Source: Humibacter ginsenosidimutans
GTDB taxonomy: Bacteria > Actinomycetota > Actinomycetes > Actinomycetales > Microbacteriaceae
Length of the DNA: 64,000 nucleotides
NCBI RefSeq assembly: GCF_007859675.1
Contig: NZ_CP042305.1
Span: forward strand, 682,001-746,000
Direction: 5' to 3'
Positions 1 through 8,463 of this stretch are shown in pieces. Each line of letters starts with the position of its first letter. The stretch's first letter is position 1. The position numbers and the translations under genes are program-made. Below the pieces are notes generated by a model. It saw only the letters and a program-made list of their open reading frames with translations, was not told the origin of the DNA and made no database searches.

Positions 1-903
1 GAGCGCGGGACGCGGTCGGTAGAGGCGCACGGCCCAGTTCCAGCCGGGGAAGACGGGAAGCAGGTTCGGCGCACCATTCCCGCCGAACTGAACCGTGTAC
101 GAGCCGTCGCCGTTCGGCACCGCGTTGATGCTGTTGACGGTGTAGATGTCCCGGTCGTTCTTCTCGAAGTACCCCTCGGCGTTGTACACGGAGATGCCCC
201 ACCATGCGTCGATGGGGAGATCGCGGAACGTGACACTGTAGATCGTCTCGCCGTCGTTCTGGCTCGGCACGTCGAAGGCGTAGAAGGCGTCGTTCTCGTT
301 ATTGCCGCCCCAACCGGCAGCGGTGCCGATCAGATGACGAACCGGATCAGTCTGCTCACGGGTGCCGAACATCCGATTGCTCCCGGACAGCGTGTCCGCG
401 AGCGAGAGCAGCGCGTCTCGCACCTTCTTCTGACTCGCCGGATCCCAGTTCGGCAAGTCCAGAGCCCCCGGGCCGCCCGGCTGGTCGACGGTGATCGCAT
501 CCTGCACCGCCCGTGCCTGCTCGAGATCACCCGGGTCGTTCGGATCCACGAGGATGCGCACGGCGACGAAGACATACCGGGTGCCCTGCTCCGCTCTGGT
601 CAGCACGTGCTGTCCGGATTCGTAGTCGGTGACGGTGTAATGGTCTTCGTTCGTGACCATCAGCGACACGAATCGGTCATCCGACGGCGGCATCGTGATC
701 GTCACGGGACCGGCGTCGAGATCGAAGACCGCTGTGCTGGCGAGGACGTTGGGGTTGTCCCTGACCACTCGCTGATTGTCGGCGTTCGCAGGCTCGCGCT
801 GATGTGCAAGCGCCCCGACGCTGCCCTGCGAGAACCGCTGGAAGTACATGTCGCTTTCTGCGCGTGCGAAGTTGTCGGCCGATACTGCCTGAATCTCGCC
901 CAT
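1..903 (-). CDS. DUF1254/DUF1214 family protein, C-terminus cut by window edge
   Basis: An open frame on the minus strand starts at ATG 903 and runs off the left edge without a stop, giving 301 residues. A purine-rich AGGGGG lies about 5 bases upstream of the ATG. The protein has the features of the DUF1254/DUF1214 family: an N-terminal part with DLDAGPVTITMPPSDDRF and, in the second half, FRDLPIDAWWGISVYN followed by a PVFPGWNWAVRLYRP tail. These proteins are often secreted or envelope-associated and their biochemical role is not established. I see no signal peptide from this start. The family assignment is fairly secure and the function is unknown. Confidence 0.75.
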   Translation of the reverse strand, partial: MGEIQAVSADNFARAESDMYFQRFSQGSVGALAHQREPANADNQRVVRDNPNVLASTAVFDLDAGPVTITMPPSDDRFVSLMVTNEDHYTVTDYESGQHVLTRAEQGTRYVFVAVRILVDPNDPGDLEQARAVQDAITVDQPGGPGALDLPNWDPASQKKVRDALLSLADTLSGSNRMFGTREQTDPVRHLIGTAAGWGGNNENDAFYAFDVPSQNDGETIYSVTFRDLPIDAWWGISVYNAEGYFEKNDRDIYTVNSINAVPNGDGSYTVQFGGNGAPNLLPVFPGWNWAVRLYRPRPAL

Positions 904-1034
904 GGCGCCCCCTGCCCGGATCGGTGGCAGCACCGTACCGCGCCGCGGCCGGCGTCGGGCCGCCGTCGGACGAACTCATCCCGGCAGGGCTATGAGCGTT
1001 CGGACGAGCGCCGCCCCGCATCGACGAGGAGAAG

Positions 1035-1108
1035 TAGGGCGGACGGGACTTGAACCCGTGACCGGCGGATTATGAGTCCGATGCTCTAACCAGCTGAGCT
1101 ACCGCCCC
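1035..1108 (-). tRNA. tRNA with CAU anticodon (elongator Met, or Ile2)
   Basis: A cloverleaf of 74 bases folds on the minus strand. The acceptor is GGGGCGG paired with CCGCCCU (one G-U at the end), the T arm is ACGGG-UUCAAGU-CCCGU, and the anticodon loop is CUCAUAA. The first pair of the anticodon stem (U27-C43) is mismatched. CCA is not encoded. The CAU anticodon fits elongator methionine or, if the C is modified to lysidine, isoleucine-2. It lacks the initiator hallmark of three G-C pairs in the anticodon stem, so it is not the initiator. Confidence 0.93.
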
Positions 1109-1125
1109 GTGCGTGCCGCAGCCGA

Positions 1126-2382
1126 TCAGTCGGCCGGTGTGGTGGTGACGTCGTCGACGACCAGGTCGGGCACCGCCTCACCACGATACAGGCACTCGAA
1201 GGTGTTCAACGTGCGCTGGATGTCGTGGGCCGCGATGAGCCGCAGGGACTCCTTCTTCATCGCCGTGAGCTCGGGCTCCGGCATCCTGAAGATCTTCTCG
1301 AGCCGGTCTGCGAGCTGCTGCGCATTGCCCGGTTCGAACAGATAGCCGTTCTGTCCGTCGTGCACGAGGTGAGGCAGCGCCATGGCGTTCGCTGCGACGA
1401 CGGGCAGGGCGGAGGCCATGGCCTCCATGGTCACGATCGACTGCAGTTCCGCGATCGACGGCATGCCGAGCACGGTGGCGCGCGTGTAGGCCTCGCGCAG
1501 CTCGTCGTCGGAGACATAACCGGTGAGCGTGACCCGGTCCGCGATGCCGAGCTGCTCGGCGAGCTGCTCCAGCGCGCGACGCTGGTCGCCGTCGCCCACG
1601 ATCTCGAGCTTCACGTCGAGGTCGGCGGGCAGCAGCGCGACGGCGCGCACGAGCACGTCGATCTGCTTCTCGCCCGTGACCCGTCCGACGAAAGCGACTC
1701 GATTCTCGGTGCGCGGCTCGAAGTTCGGGGTGTACTTGTGCGCGTCGATGCCGCACGAGATGGCGTAGACGTGCTCGATGCCCGTGTTGCGTTCGAGGAA
1801 CTCAGCAGCCTTGTGGGTCGGAGTCGTGACGGCCTCTGCCCGGCCGAACGAGCGCGCCGCGGCATTCCAGGCCTGACGGATCGCGAAGTCCTGCAGCCAC
1901 TTCGGAATGAGCGTGAACTCGAGCAGGTTCTCCGGCATGAAGTGGTTGGTGCCGATGACACGAATGCCGCGCTTCTTCGCTTCGATCGACAGTCCGCGTC
2001 CGACGACGATGTGCGACTGGAAGTGCACGACGTCGGGCTGCACCTCGTCGAGCACGCGGGCGCTGTTCTGTTTGATGCGCCACGGCAAGGCGAACCGGAG
2101 CCACTCGTGCGGGTACCAGCGCCAGCTGTAGAGCCTGTGCATCACCATGCGCTGACCCTCGTGCTCCTCGATCCAGGTGCCATGGCGGCGTCCTGCGGAA
2201 GGCGCCATCACATGCACCTCGTGGCCGCGGGCCACGAGGCCGGCCGCGAGGCGCTCGGCGAAGCGGGCCGCACCGTTCACATTGGGAGCGAACGTGTCAG
2301 CACCGATCAGAATCTTCAGCGGCTTGCGCGTGGTGGTCGGCGGAAGCGGGGGTTCCGTCGCAGCGTCGCGTGAGTCCGTCAA
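1126..2382 (-). CDS. GT4-family glycosyltransferase
   Basis: This is a 418-residue GT-B fold glycosyltransferase of family GT4, predicted to move a hexose or mannose from a nucleotide sugar to a lipid or glycan acceptor at the inner face of the membrane. The N-terminal domain begins KILIGADTFAPNVNGAARF and the C-terminal nucleotide-sugar domain has RVAFVGRVTGEKQ and the retaining-GT signature MEAMASALPVVAANAMALPH. The likely start is TTG at 2382, since the ATG eight bases upstream is out of frame and hits a stop. AGAAGG sits upstream of that TTG. It resembles the MgtA/PimB-like enzymes of actinobacteria, but the substrate cannot be read from sequence. Confidence 0.85.
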   Translation of the reverse strand: MTDSRDAATEPPLPPTTTRKPLKILIGADTFAPNVNGAARFAERLAAGLVARGHEVHVMAPSAGRRHGTWIEEHEGQRMVMHRLYSWRWYPHEWLRFALPWRIKQNSARVLDEVQPDVVHFQSHIVVGRGLSIEAKKRGIRVIGTNHFMPENLLEFTLIPKWLQDFAIRQAWNAAARSFGRAEAVTTPTHKAAEFLERNTGIEHVYAISCGIDAHKYTPNFEPRTENRVAFVGRVTGEKQIDVLVRAVALLPADLDVKLEIVGDGDQRRALEQLAEQLGIADRVTLTGYVSDDELREAYTRATVLGMPSIAELQSIVTMEAMASALPVVAANAMALPHLVHDGQNGYLFEPGNAQQLADRLEKIFRMPEPELTAMKKESLRLIAAHDIQRTLNTFECLYRGEAVPDLVVDDVTTTPAD

Positions 2383-2472
2383 GGAGCCATCCTTCTCTCC
2401 GTGCCATCGGGGGATGGGGCACGTTCATCAGCCCGGGAAGCTGCTCGACCCGGCTGGATACCGGCACCCAGT

Positions 2473-3441
2473 CTATGCAGGGTCCTGGCCAGAGGCGGGT
2501 TGCGTGTCGTCGTTGTCGTCATACGTGCGCACTCCGGGATGCACCCTTGCCAGAAGGAACACGCCGACGATCGCGACGACACCGGCGGCGACGAACGCCG
2601 CGACCTGCCAGCCCGCAGCGCCGGCGGCCTCGTTGAGGATCGTGATGCCGATGGTCACGGCGACGAGCGGGTCGATGACGGTGAGACCGGCGATCACCAG
2701 GTCGGGCGGCCCCGAGGCATACGCGTTCTGCACGAAATACGCGCCGAGGATGACGGCGGCCAGCAGTGCGATCAGGCAGCAGACTGTGAGCCAGTCGAAC
2801 TGCTGCTGCTCGATGCGGGAGATCACCGATTTCGCCAGCGTCGCGACGAAGCCGTACAGGATGCCGGCACCGACCACGTAGCCGATCGCGGGCAGATTGC
2901 GGCGGAAGATCGCGAAGGCCACGGCGGCGACCACCAGGACGACGCCGAGCACGATCAGGATGGTGACGAGGTTGGCCTCCGTCACCGGAACCTCACGGGC
3001 GGCGAAAGCCGCGACGAGCACGAATGCGCCGACGCCGCCGACGCAGAGACAGATGGCGAGGATGGACCGTTTGTTGAGCCTGGTCTTGCTCACCCTCGCG
3101 TTGATGATCGCCGTGATCACGAGCGAGACCGCGCCGAGCGGCTGCACGACGATCAGGGGTGAGAACACCAGGCTGGTCAGCTGCAGCACGATGGCGAGGC
3201 CGAGCATGATGGTGCCGAGAACCCACGAGGGTCGCGCGAGCAGAAGCCTGAGCTGTCGCAGCTGCAGGCCGCCCCTGCCGTCGTGGTCGGTGCGCAGTTC
3301 CACCTTCGTGACGCCCCGGTGCTGCAGCTGCGCCCCGATCGACATCACCACTGCTCCGACGAGAGCGATCGGGATGCCGATGAACTGCCGCGGCTGCAGG
3401 GCCGCGAAGTCGGTTGACGACGCGGCCAGGTCGGTGATCAC
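2473..3441 (-). CDS. DMT-superfamily membrane transporter (EamA-like)
   Basis: A 322-residue integral membrane protein with about nine or ten hydrophobic helices, beginning IGIPIALVGAVVMSIGAQL and repeating the five-helix pattern of drug/metabolite transporters. A charged cytoplasmic stretch (LRTDHDGRGGLQLRQLR) separates the first helix from the rest. The last 20 residues are polar and acidic. The GTG start at 3441 is supported by a TAGGGT box six bases upstream. It is divergent from def, with 41 bases between the two starts. The substrate is unknown. Confidence 0.8.
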   Translation of the reverse strand: MITDLAASSTDFAALQPRQFIGIPIALVGAVVMSIGAQLQHRGVTKVELRTDHDGRGGLQLRQLRLLLARPSWVLGTIMLGLAIVLQLTSLVFSPLIVVQPLGAVSLVITAIINARVSKTRLNKRSILAICLCVGGVGAFVLVAAFAAREVPVTEANLVTILIVLGVVLVVAAVAFAIFRRNLPAIGYVVGAGILYGFVATLAKSVISRIEQQQFDWLTVCCLIALLAAVILGAYFVQNAYASGPPDLVIAGLTVIDPLVAVTIGITILNEAAGAAGWQVAAFVAAGVVAIVGVFLLARVHPGVRTYDDNDDTQPASGQDPA

Positions 3442-3447
3442 GCATCG

Positions 3448-3453
3448 ACCCTA
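3448..3453 (-). promoter_or_regulatory. -10 box of the DMT transporter (leaderless)
   Basis: TAGGGT on the minus strand lies exactly six bases before GTG 3441, matching the actinobacterial TANNNT -10. Transcription would then begin at or next to the start codon. No good -35 is visible. Confidence 0.5.
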
Positions 3454-3470
3454 ACGGCTCTGCCCGCCGA

Positions 3471-3476
3471 TACCCT
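3471..3476 (+). promoter_or_regulatory. -10 box of def (leaderless)
   Basis: TACCCT lies six bases before ATG 3483. No Shine-Dalgarno is present, so a leaderless message is likely. It sits back to back with the -10 of the divergent transporter gene. Confidence 0.5.
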
Positions 3477-3482
3477 TGACGA

Positions 3483-4049
3483 ATGGCCGTTCTTCCGATC
3501 CGCATCTGCGGCGACCCCGTGCTCCACTCCCCCGCGACCGAGGTGACCGAGTTCGACTCCGGGCTGCGCGAACTCGTGCAGGACATGTTCGAGACCACGA
3601 CCGCCGCGCCGGGTGTCGGACTGGCCGGGCCCCAGGTGGGTGTCGACCGGCGGCTTTTCGTCTACGACTGGACCGACGATGCCGATGTGCGGCACCGCGG
3701 CGCCGCGATCAACCCCACGCTGTGGATCTCGCCCGTGCCCGCCGGCGACGCCGATCCCGACACCGAGTCAGAGGGTTGTCTCTCGTTCCCTGGCGAACGT
3801 TTCCCGCTCCGCCGGGCGTCCCGCGCCATCCTGCAGGCCGTCGACGTCGACGGCAAGCCGTTCGAGGTGCGCGCCGACGGCTGGCTCGCCAGGATCTTCC
3901 AGCACGAGTTCGATCATCTCGACGGGCTGCTCTACGTGGACCGTCTCACCGACGGATACGCACGCACCGCGGCGAAGATCGAGCGCAAGCGCGGCTGGGG
4001 CGTTCCCGGTCAGAGCTGGCTGCCCGGCGTCGACCACCTCGAGGGGTGA
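3483..4049 (+). CDS. def: Peptide deformylase
   Basis: This 188-residue cytoplasmic metalloenzyme removes the N-formyl group from nascent proteins. All three family motifs are present: GVGLAGPQ at residues 44-51 (usually GVGLAAPQ), EGCLS at 97-101 with metal ligand Cys99, and QHEFDHLDG at 140-148 with ligands His141 and His145 and catalytic Glu142. The length is normal for actinobacterial enzymes. The A-to-G change in the first motif is a mild variant and should not abolish activity. It is read on its own, convergent with the SHOCT gene. Confidence 0.96.
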   Translation: MAVLPIRICGDPVLHSPATEVTEFDSGLRELVQDMFETTTAAPGVGLAGPQVGVDRRLFVYDWTDDADVRHRGAAINPTLWISPVPAGDADPDTESEGCLSFPGERFPLRRASRAILQAVDVDGKPFEVRADGWLARIFQHEFDHLDGLLYVDRLTDGYARTAAKIERKRGWGVPGQSWLPGVDHLEG

Positions 4050-4088
4050 GCAAGCCCTCGCGGGATCGATCGCCGGGCGTGTCGCGAC

Positions 4089-4403
4089 TCAGCGCGGCGA
4101 AGGGCCCTGTCTGTTGGCACGCAGCACCTCGAGGCGCTTGCGGTACTCGACCTCGTCGATGTCGCCCTGTGCGAAGCGTTCCGCGAGGGTCGACTCTGCG
4201 TTGCTGCCCGCCGACCAGCCGCCGTAGGGGCCGTGTTCGCGCCAGTAGGCACGACGACGCCTGGTGGCGAAGAAGACGATCAGGCCGATGACCAGGATCC
4301 AGAAGATCGGGATCAGGAACACGAACGGGAAGAACCCGAATCCCCATCCGCCGGCCCAGTGCGCCGCTGCCGCGGTGGAGACGGACGTGAGTGTGCTGAA
4401 CAT
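4089..4403 (-). CDS. Small membrane protein with C-terminal SHOCT domain
   Basis: A 104-residue protein with a single transmembrane helix (about residues 22-45, PFVFLIPIFWILVIGLIVFF), then an RRRR stop-transfer stretch and a C-terminal SHOCT module containing LAERFAQGDIDEVEYRKRLEVL. SHOCT domains are short helical modules found at the ends of many membrane proteins and are thought to aid oligomerisation. ATG 4403 is chosen because AGAAAGG lies just upstream and the protein then starts directly before the hydrophobic region; a longer reading adds only polar sequence. Confidence 0.8.
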   Translation of the reverse strand: MFSTLTSVSTAAAAHWAGGWGFGFFPFVFLIPIFWILVIGLIVFFATRRRRAYWREHGPYGGWSAGSNAESTLAERFAQGDIDEVEYRKRLEVLRANRQGPSPR

Positions 4404-4536
4404 GGTGTCGGAACCTTTCTGTTGAGACGGCTCGCTTCGAGCCGAACCCAGGTTGCGACGTGGAACGGCGGCGGCGCGTCCGCCCGGTGGAGGCATCCCG
4501 CTGCTCCATCGAGAGGATGCCGTGACTAGCCGTGGA

Positions 4537-5199
4537 TCAGAACCCGGCCGGTGAGACCAGACCAGACTCGTAGGCGATCACCACGAGATGAACGCGATCG
4601 CGTGCACCCAGCTTGGCGATGATGCGCGAGACGTGCGTCTTCGCCGTGAGCGGGCTCATGAAGAGCCGTGCGCCGATCTCTGCGTTGCTCAGTCCCTCCG
4701 CGACGAGGGCGAGGACCTCCCGCTCGCGCTCCGTCAGCGGCTCGAGCACGGATGCCGTGAGTTCCGGCCGCGGCGTCGCCGCGAGTCGCGAGAGCAGACG
4801 CTTCGTCACCCCTGGTGAGAGCAGCGCGTCGCCCGCGGCGGCCACGCGCACGGAGCGGATCAGCTCGACGGGTTCCGTGTGCTTGACGAGGAATCCGCTC
4901 GCGCCCGCTCTGATCGCCTCCGAGACGTACTCGTCGAGCTCGAACGTGGTGACGATGACGACGTGCACGTCGTTCAGCGCAGCGTCGGCGACGATGCGAT
5001 CGGTGGCCCACAGGCCGTCACCGTCGGGCATCCTGATGTCCATCAAGACGACGTCGGGATGCTCGTGGCGCACCAGCTCGAGCGCTTCCCGTCCGGTCGA
5101 GGCCTCTCCGACGACCTCGATGTCGGATTCATGGTCGAGGAGGGCCCGGAATCCGGCGCGCACGAGCTGTTGATCGTCGGCCAGCACCACACGGATCAT
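4537..5199 (-). CDS. NarL/LuxR-type response regulator
   Basis: A 220-residue two-component response regulator. The receiver domain (residues 1-120) has the acidic pair at 8-9, the phosphoacceptor Asp54 in VVLMDIRMPDGDG and Thr/Lys switch residues (VTTFE, LVKH). The C-terminal LuxR-type helix-turn-helix reads LTEREREVLALVAEGLSNAEI...TAKTHVSRIIAKL. The start overlaps the upstream kinase gene by four bases (ATGA), so the two are translationally coupled and form one system. Target genes are unknown. Confidence 0.93.
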   Translation of the reverse strand: MIRVVLADDQQLVRAGFRALLDHESDIEVVGEASTGREALELVRHEHPDVVLMDIRMPDGDGLWATDRIVADAALNDVHVVIVTTFELDEYVSEAIRAGASGFLVKHTEPVELIRSVRVAAAGDALLSPGVTKRLLSRLAATPRPELTASVLEPLTEREREVLALVAEGLSNAEIGARLFMSPLTAKTHVSRIIAKLGARDRVHLVVIAYESGLVSPAGF

Positions 5200-6431
5200 G
5201 CCTCGTCGCTCCTTCGCATCAATGGCAGCGTGGCTCGCACGACGAATCCGCCGTCGGCGGTGGCGACGGCGGTGAGGGTCCCGCCGAGCGCACGAGCGCG
5301 TTCGCGCATGCCGAGGATGCCCTTGCCGCCGGAGGGAAGGGACCCGCGCGTGTCTGCAGGCGCGGTCCCTTCCGCCGCAGGGCCGTTCTCGACGCGAAGC
5401 TCGAGCGCCGTGGCAGACGCGCGCAGCTCCACTTCGACACGGGTGCCCGGCGCGTGCCTGCGTACGTTCGTGAGCGCCTCTTGCACGATGCGGTAGGCGG
5501 CGGACTGCACGGAGGCGGGCGACGTGCCGAGGCCGCCCGCGACGACATTCGTCGTGTCGCCGACGGCGACGATGTCGAGACCCGACGCACGCGCGTCGTC
5601 GAGCAGAGCGGGTATCTCGGTCAGACTCGGCTCCGGACGCAGCGGTGCGCCGTCTGCTGAGCCGTCGCGGAGCATCCCGAGCACCCCGCGCACCTCGTCG
5701 AGCGCCGTCGCGCTGGTGTCGCGGATGGATCGCAGGCTCTCCCTCGCCCGATCGGGATCATCGTCGAAGAGGTGCAGGCCGACGCCCGCCTGCACGCTGA
5801 TCTGCGAGAGGGAGTGGGCCAGCACGTCGTGCAGCTCGCGTGCGATGCGGAGCCGCTCCTCCTCAGCGGCGGACCGGCGGCGGGAAGCCTCGTCGTGGGC
5901 CGCTGCGCGGAACCGGGCACGGCGAGCCGATGCTCCCGTGACTGCGGCGGCGACGAGACAGAGGACGACGGTGACCAGGAGCACGCGGATGCCTCCGGTG
6001 CCCGCACCGCTCACAGCCACCCACACGGCGCCGACGACGCCGACGCCCGCGAGAGTGCTCCACGCCCAGGTCGCCGCTCCGCCGAGCACGGCTCTGGCGA
6101 CGGCGAACGCGACCGGAAGAGCGGCGGCCGGCGGTCCCACGGCCAGCGCGATGGCCGGGGTCGCGAACGCCGCGACGACGATCACGCCCGGCCCGCGCCA
6201 GGGCAGGAGCAGCAGAACCCCTGCGGCGATGCCGGAGAGCGCGGCGAGACCGGCGCCGACGTCGATGGTGCGGTGCATCCCGTGCCACGCGGGCGCCATA
6301 GCGAAGGCCAAGCCCGGCAACTGCACGGTCACGCTGAGCGCGGCGGCGACGGCTCTGCCCCTCAGAGACCGCCTCGCGCGGACAGCCGGGCCGGGCTCGG
6401 GCCCGGTGCGCAGCCAGGGCGGATACGGCAT
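5196..6431 (-). CDS. Sensor histidine kinase (HisKA_3 family)
   Basis: A 411-residue membrane kinase that pairs with the response regulator immediately downstream. The first 160 residues hold several hydrophobic helices with short loops, so it probably senses within the membrane. The dimerisation and phosphoacceptor motif is RIARELHDVLAHSLSQISVQAG, and the ATPase domain ends GKGILGMRERARALGGTL. ATG 6431 is supported by a TAGCAT box six bases upstream; the GAGGGG in between is too close to serve as a normal ribosome binding site. Confidence 0.9.
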   Translation of the reverse strand: MPYPPWLRTGPEPGPAVRARRSLRGRAVAAALSVTVQLPGLAFAMAPAWHGMHRTIDVGAGLAALSGIAAGVLLLLPWRGPGVIVVAAFATPAIALAVGPPAAALPVAFAVARAVLGGAATWAWSTLAGVGVVGAVWVAVSGAGTGGIRVLLVTVVLCLVAAAVTGASARRARFRAAAHDEASRRRSAAEEERLRIARELHDVLAHSLSQISVQAGVGLHLFDDDPDRARESLRSIRDTSATALDEVRGVLGMLRDGSADGAPLRPEPSLTEIPALLDDARASGLDIVAVGDTTNVVAGGLGTSPASVQSAAYRIVQEALTNVRRHAPGTRVEVELRASATALELRVENGPAAEGTAPADTRGSLPSGGKGILGMRERARALGGTLTAVATADGGFVVRATLPLMRRSDEA

Positions 6432-6437
6432 CCCCTC

Positions 6438-6443
6438 ATGCTA
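6438..6443 (-). promoter_or_regulatory. -10 box of the kinase/regulator pair (leaderless)
   Basis: TAGCAT on the minus strand lies six bases upstream of ATG 6431 and fits TANNNT. It would place the transcription start at the start codon. Confidence 0.5.
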
Positions 6444-6486
6444 GCCAGGCGACGTCGTGCGGCCATCGGCCGACGGGTGTCGCGGC

Positions 6487-7365
6487 CTACTCCCCGTGGA
6501 GTATGCGATGCTCCTCTCCGGTGGCCACCGGGCGATCGGGGTGGTTCGACCACTGGCTCCACGAACCGGGATAGAGTGCGGCCTCGTATCCGGCGATCAT
6601 GAGGGCGGCCACCGTGTGCGCGCCTGTGACGCCCGAGCCGCAGTAGCCGGCGACGGGGATGTCTCCGCGCACGCCGAGTGCGGCGAACCGGTCCCGGAGT
6701 GCCTCAGCGGAGAGGAAGCGGCCCGTGTCATCGACGTTGCCCGTGGTGGGCGCGTTGACGGCCCCGGGAACGTGGCCGGCCCGCGGGTCGATCGGCTCCG
6801 TCTCTCCTCGGTAGCGCTCAGGGGCACGGGCGTCGAGAAGGACTCCGTCGGCCGCGACCTCCGCCGCTTCGTCCATCGTGACGACCGGCAGCCGGCCGTA
6901 CCGGAGCACGACGGTGCCGGGTCGCGGCGTCGTCTCGCCGGACTCGAGCGCCCGCCCGGACTGCGTCCATGCGCGCAGCCCGCCGTCGAGCATCCGCACC
7001 GAGTCGAGTCCCGCGTGCCTCAGCAGCCACCAGGCGCGCGCGGCCGACATGTTGGCGAGGTCGTCATAGACGACGACCTCGGAGCCGTCGTCGAGACCCC
7101 AGCTGCGAGCATCCCGCTGCAACCGCTCGACGGCCGGCACCGGATGCCTGCCCTCCTTCGGATCACCGACCTCGGCCAGCTGTCGGTCGAGGTCGACGTA
7201 TACCGCACCGGGAATGTGCCCTGCCGCGTGGTCGAGACGCCCGTCGGGGCGATCGAGGCGCCACCGAACATCGAGGATGACCACCGCTCTGTCATTCCGT
7301 CGGCCCGCGTCGATCAGGTCGGCGAGGTCGTCGGCGGTGATGAGGACATCGGAGCGTTCGGACAT
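6487..7365 (-). CDS. Sulfurtransferase, tandem rhodanese domains
   Basis: A 292-residue cytoplasmic protein with two rhodanese domains, of the thiosulfate or 3-mercaptopyruvate sulfurtransferase type. The N-terminal domain is inactive (no cysteine at the loop) and holds VVILDVRW and PGAVYVDLD. The C-terminal domain has VLLDARAPERYRGE and the catalytic loop GYCGSGVTGAH, whose Cys carries the persulfide. CGSGVT is closer to the mercaptopyruvate enzymes than to CRKGVT of thiosulfate enzymes, so the former is favoured. ATG 7365 has a TAGCGT box six bases upstream. Confidence 0.9.
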   Translation of the reverse strand: MSERSDVLITADDLADLIDAGRRNDRAVVILDVRWRLDRPDGRLDHAAGHIPGAVYVDLDRQLAEVGDPKEGRHPVPAVERLQRDARSWGLDDGSEVVVYDDLANMSAARAWWLLRHAGLDSVRMLDGGLRAWTQSGRALESGETTPRPGTVVLRYGRLPVVTMDEAAEVAADGVLLDARAPERYRGETEPIDPRAGHVPGAVNAPTTGNVDDTGRFLSAEALRDRFAALGVRGDIPVAGYCGSGVTGAHTVAALMIAGYEAALYPGSWSQWSNHPDRPVATGEEHRILHGE

Positions 7366-7371
7366 GAGACA

Positions 7372-7377
7372 ACGCTA
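7372..7377 (-). promoter_or_regulatory. -10 box of the sulfurtransferase gene (leaderless)
   Basis: TAGCGT lies six bases upstream of ATG 7365 on the minus strand. The same hexamer recurs at three other starts in the window (23968, 25907, 44986). Confidence 0.5.
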
Positions 7378-7417
7378 CCCACGAGCGCGCCCCTGTGCTG
7401 CCCGAGCCATGACGCAG

Positions 7418-7457
7418 GAAAACCCTCGATCGTCGACGAGGCGTGACGATCGAGGGT
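7418..7457 (-). terminator. Rho-independent terminator after tRNA-Asn
   Basis: On the minus strand a perfect 13-bp stem (7445-7457 with 7422-7434), ACCCUCGAUCGUC paired with its complement, closes a 10-base loop and is followed by a U tract (7418-7421). It starts seven bases after the tRNA 3' end, so it terminates the tRNA transcript. Confidence 0.85.
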
Positions 7458-7463
7458 TCTACG

Positions 7464-7536
7464 CTCCCCCACTTGGACTCGAACCAAGAACCTGCCGGTT
7501 AACAGCCGGCTGCTCTGCCAATTGAGCTATGGAGGA
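7464..7536 (-). tRNA. tRNA-Asn (anticodon GUU)
   Basis: A full cloverleaf of 73 bases. The acceptor UCCUCCA pairs with UGGGGGA (one U-G), the T arm is CUUGG-UUCGAGU-CCAAG, and the anticodon loop is CUGUUAA with GUU. The discriminator is G, as expected for asparagine. CCA is not encoded. Confidence 0.96.
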
Positions 7537-7621
7537 ATGCCCTCGCGGGCTTGTTCACTTTACCAAAGCGCGGCCTGCACACAAATTCGAGGCGCATGCG
7601 TCGACGGCCGACCCGCGCAGC

Positions 7622-8437
7622 TCATTCGCTCAGCCGCAGAGCCTCGGCCAGCTCGGCCACGTAGGAGTGCGTCGGCGCCGTGAAGACGTCCTGCATGGTG
7701 CCGTAGCCGACGAGCGAACCGGCCTTCAGCACGGCCACCGTGGCTGCCGCGTGACGCAGCACGCGGGCGTCGTGGCTGACGATCACGGCGGCGAAATCGT
7801 GCTCGCCGTGCAGCGCCGCGAGCAGGTCGACGACGGAGTCTCGCACGGTCACGTCGATGCCGGCCGTCGGCTCGTCGGCGATCAGCACCTGCGGCCCGAG
7901 CACGAGCGCCTGCGCGATCGCCACACGCTGCCTCTGTCCCCCGCTGAGCTCGTAGGGATACTTGTCGAGCACGCCGAGCGGCAGCCGCACCGAGTCGAGC
8001 ATCGACGCGACACGCATGCCGGCCTCGCGTCGACTGAACCGCTTGTCGCGTTCGTAGATGGGGGCGGCGACCAGGTCGGCGACGGTGTGCGCGCGATCGA
8101 GACGGGCGCCGGCATCCTGTCGTAGGTATCCGACGTGAAAGGTGAGACTCTGCCGCTCGCGCGCCTTCAACCTGCGTGCCGAGTGTCCCATCACGAGCGC
8201 GTCGCCGCCGGTGATGCGCGGCGCGACACCGCCGTCGACAGTGCCACGACCGGAGAGGATGCGGGCCAGCGTGCTCTTGCCCGAGCCGCTCTCTCCGAGC
8301 ACGCCGAGCACCTCGCCCGACCGCACGCGCAGGCTCACGCCGCGCAGCGCGACGCATCCGGAAGAGGGACCGTGCGGCGGGTACTCCGCGGAGAGATCGT
8401 CGAGAACGATCGGGTCGCGGTATGCCGGCGCGCTCAT
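7622..8437 (-). CDS. ABC transporter ATP-binding protein (Opp/Dpp type), orphan
   Basis: A 271-residue ABC ATPase with Walker A GESGSGKST (about residues 48-56), Q loop GYLRQD, signature LSGGQRQR, Walker B VLIADEPT and H loop VSHD. The closest layout is the oligopeptide/nickel importer ATPases, which usually come as pairs with two permeases and a binding protein. None of those partners is near: the neighbours are tRNA-Asn and dnaG. It may serve a transporter encoded elsewhere. GAGGAAG precedes the ATG by about seven bases, and a seven-codon upstream ORF overlaps the start. Confidence 0.85.
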   Translation of the reverse strand: MSAPAYRDPIVLDDLSAEYPPHGPSSGCVALRGVSLRVRSGEVLGVLGESGSGKSTLARILSGRGTVDGGVAPRITGGDALVMGHSARRLKARERQSLTFHVGYLRQDAGARLDRAHTVADLVAAPIYERDKRFSRREAGMRVASMLDSVRLPLGVLDKYPYELSGGQRQRVAIAQALVLGPQVLIADEPTAGIDVTVRDSVVDLLAALHGEHDFAAVIVSHDARVLRHAAATVAVLKAGSLVGYGTMQDVFTAPTHSYVAELAEALRLSE

Positions 8438-8457
8438 GCCCTGACTTCCTCGTGCAT
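8434..8457 (-). CDS. Candidate seven-residue upstream ORF, coupled to the ABC ATPase
   Basis: ATG 8457 opens a frame of seven codons (MHEEVRA) whose TGA overlaps the ATPase start as ATGA. A TAGGCT box lies six bases before its ATG, so it would be the first codon of a leaderless message. The ribosome binding site of the ATPase lies within it. The peptide itself may have no role; the likely effect is coupling. This is an inference from layout only. Confidence 0.4.
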   Translation of the reverse strand: MHEEVRA

Positions 8458-8463
8458 GCCTTC

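Noticed and set aside
4036..4065. Short hairpin around the def stop as a terminator
   Set aside because: Only six pairs are possible, part of it overlaps coding sequence, and no T tract follows.
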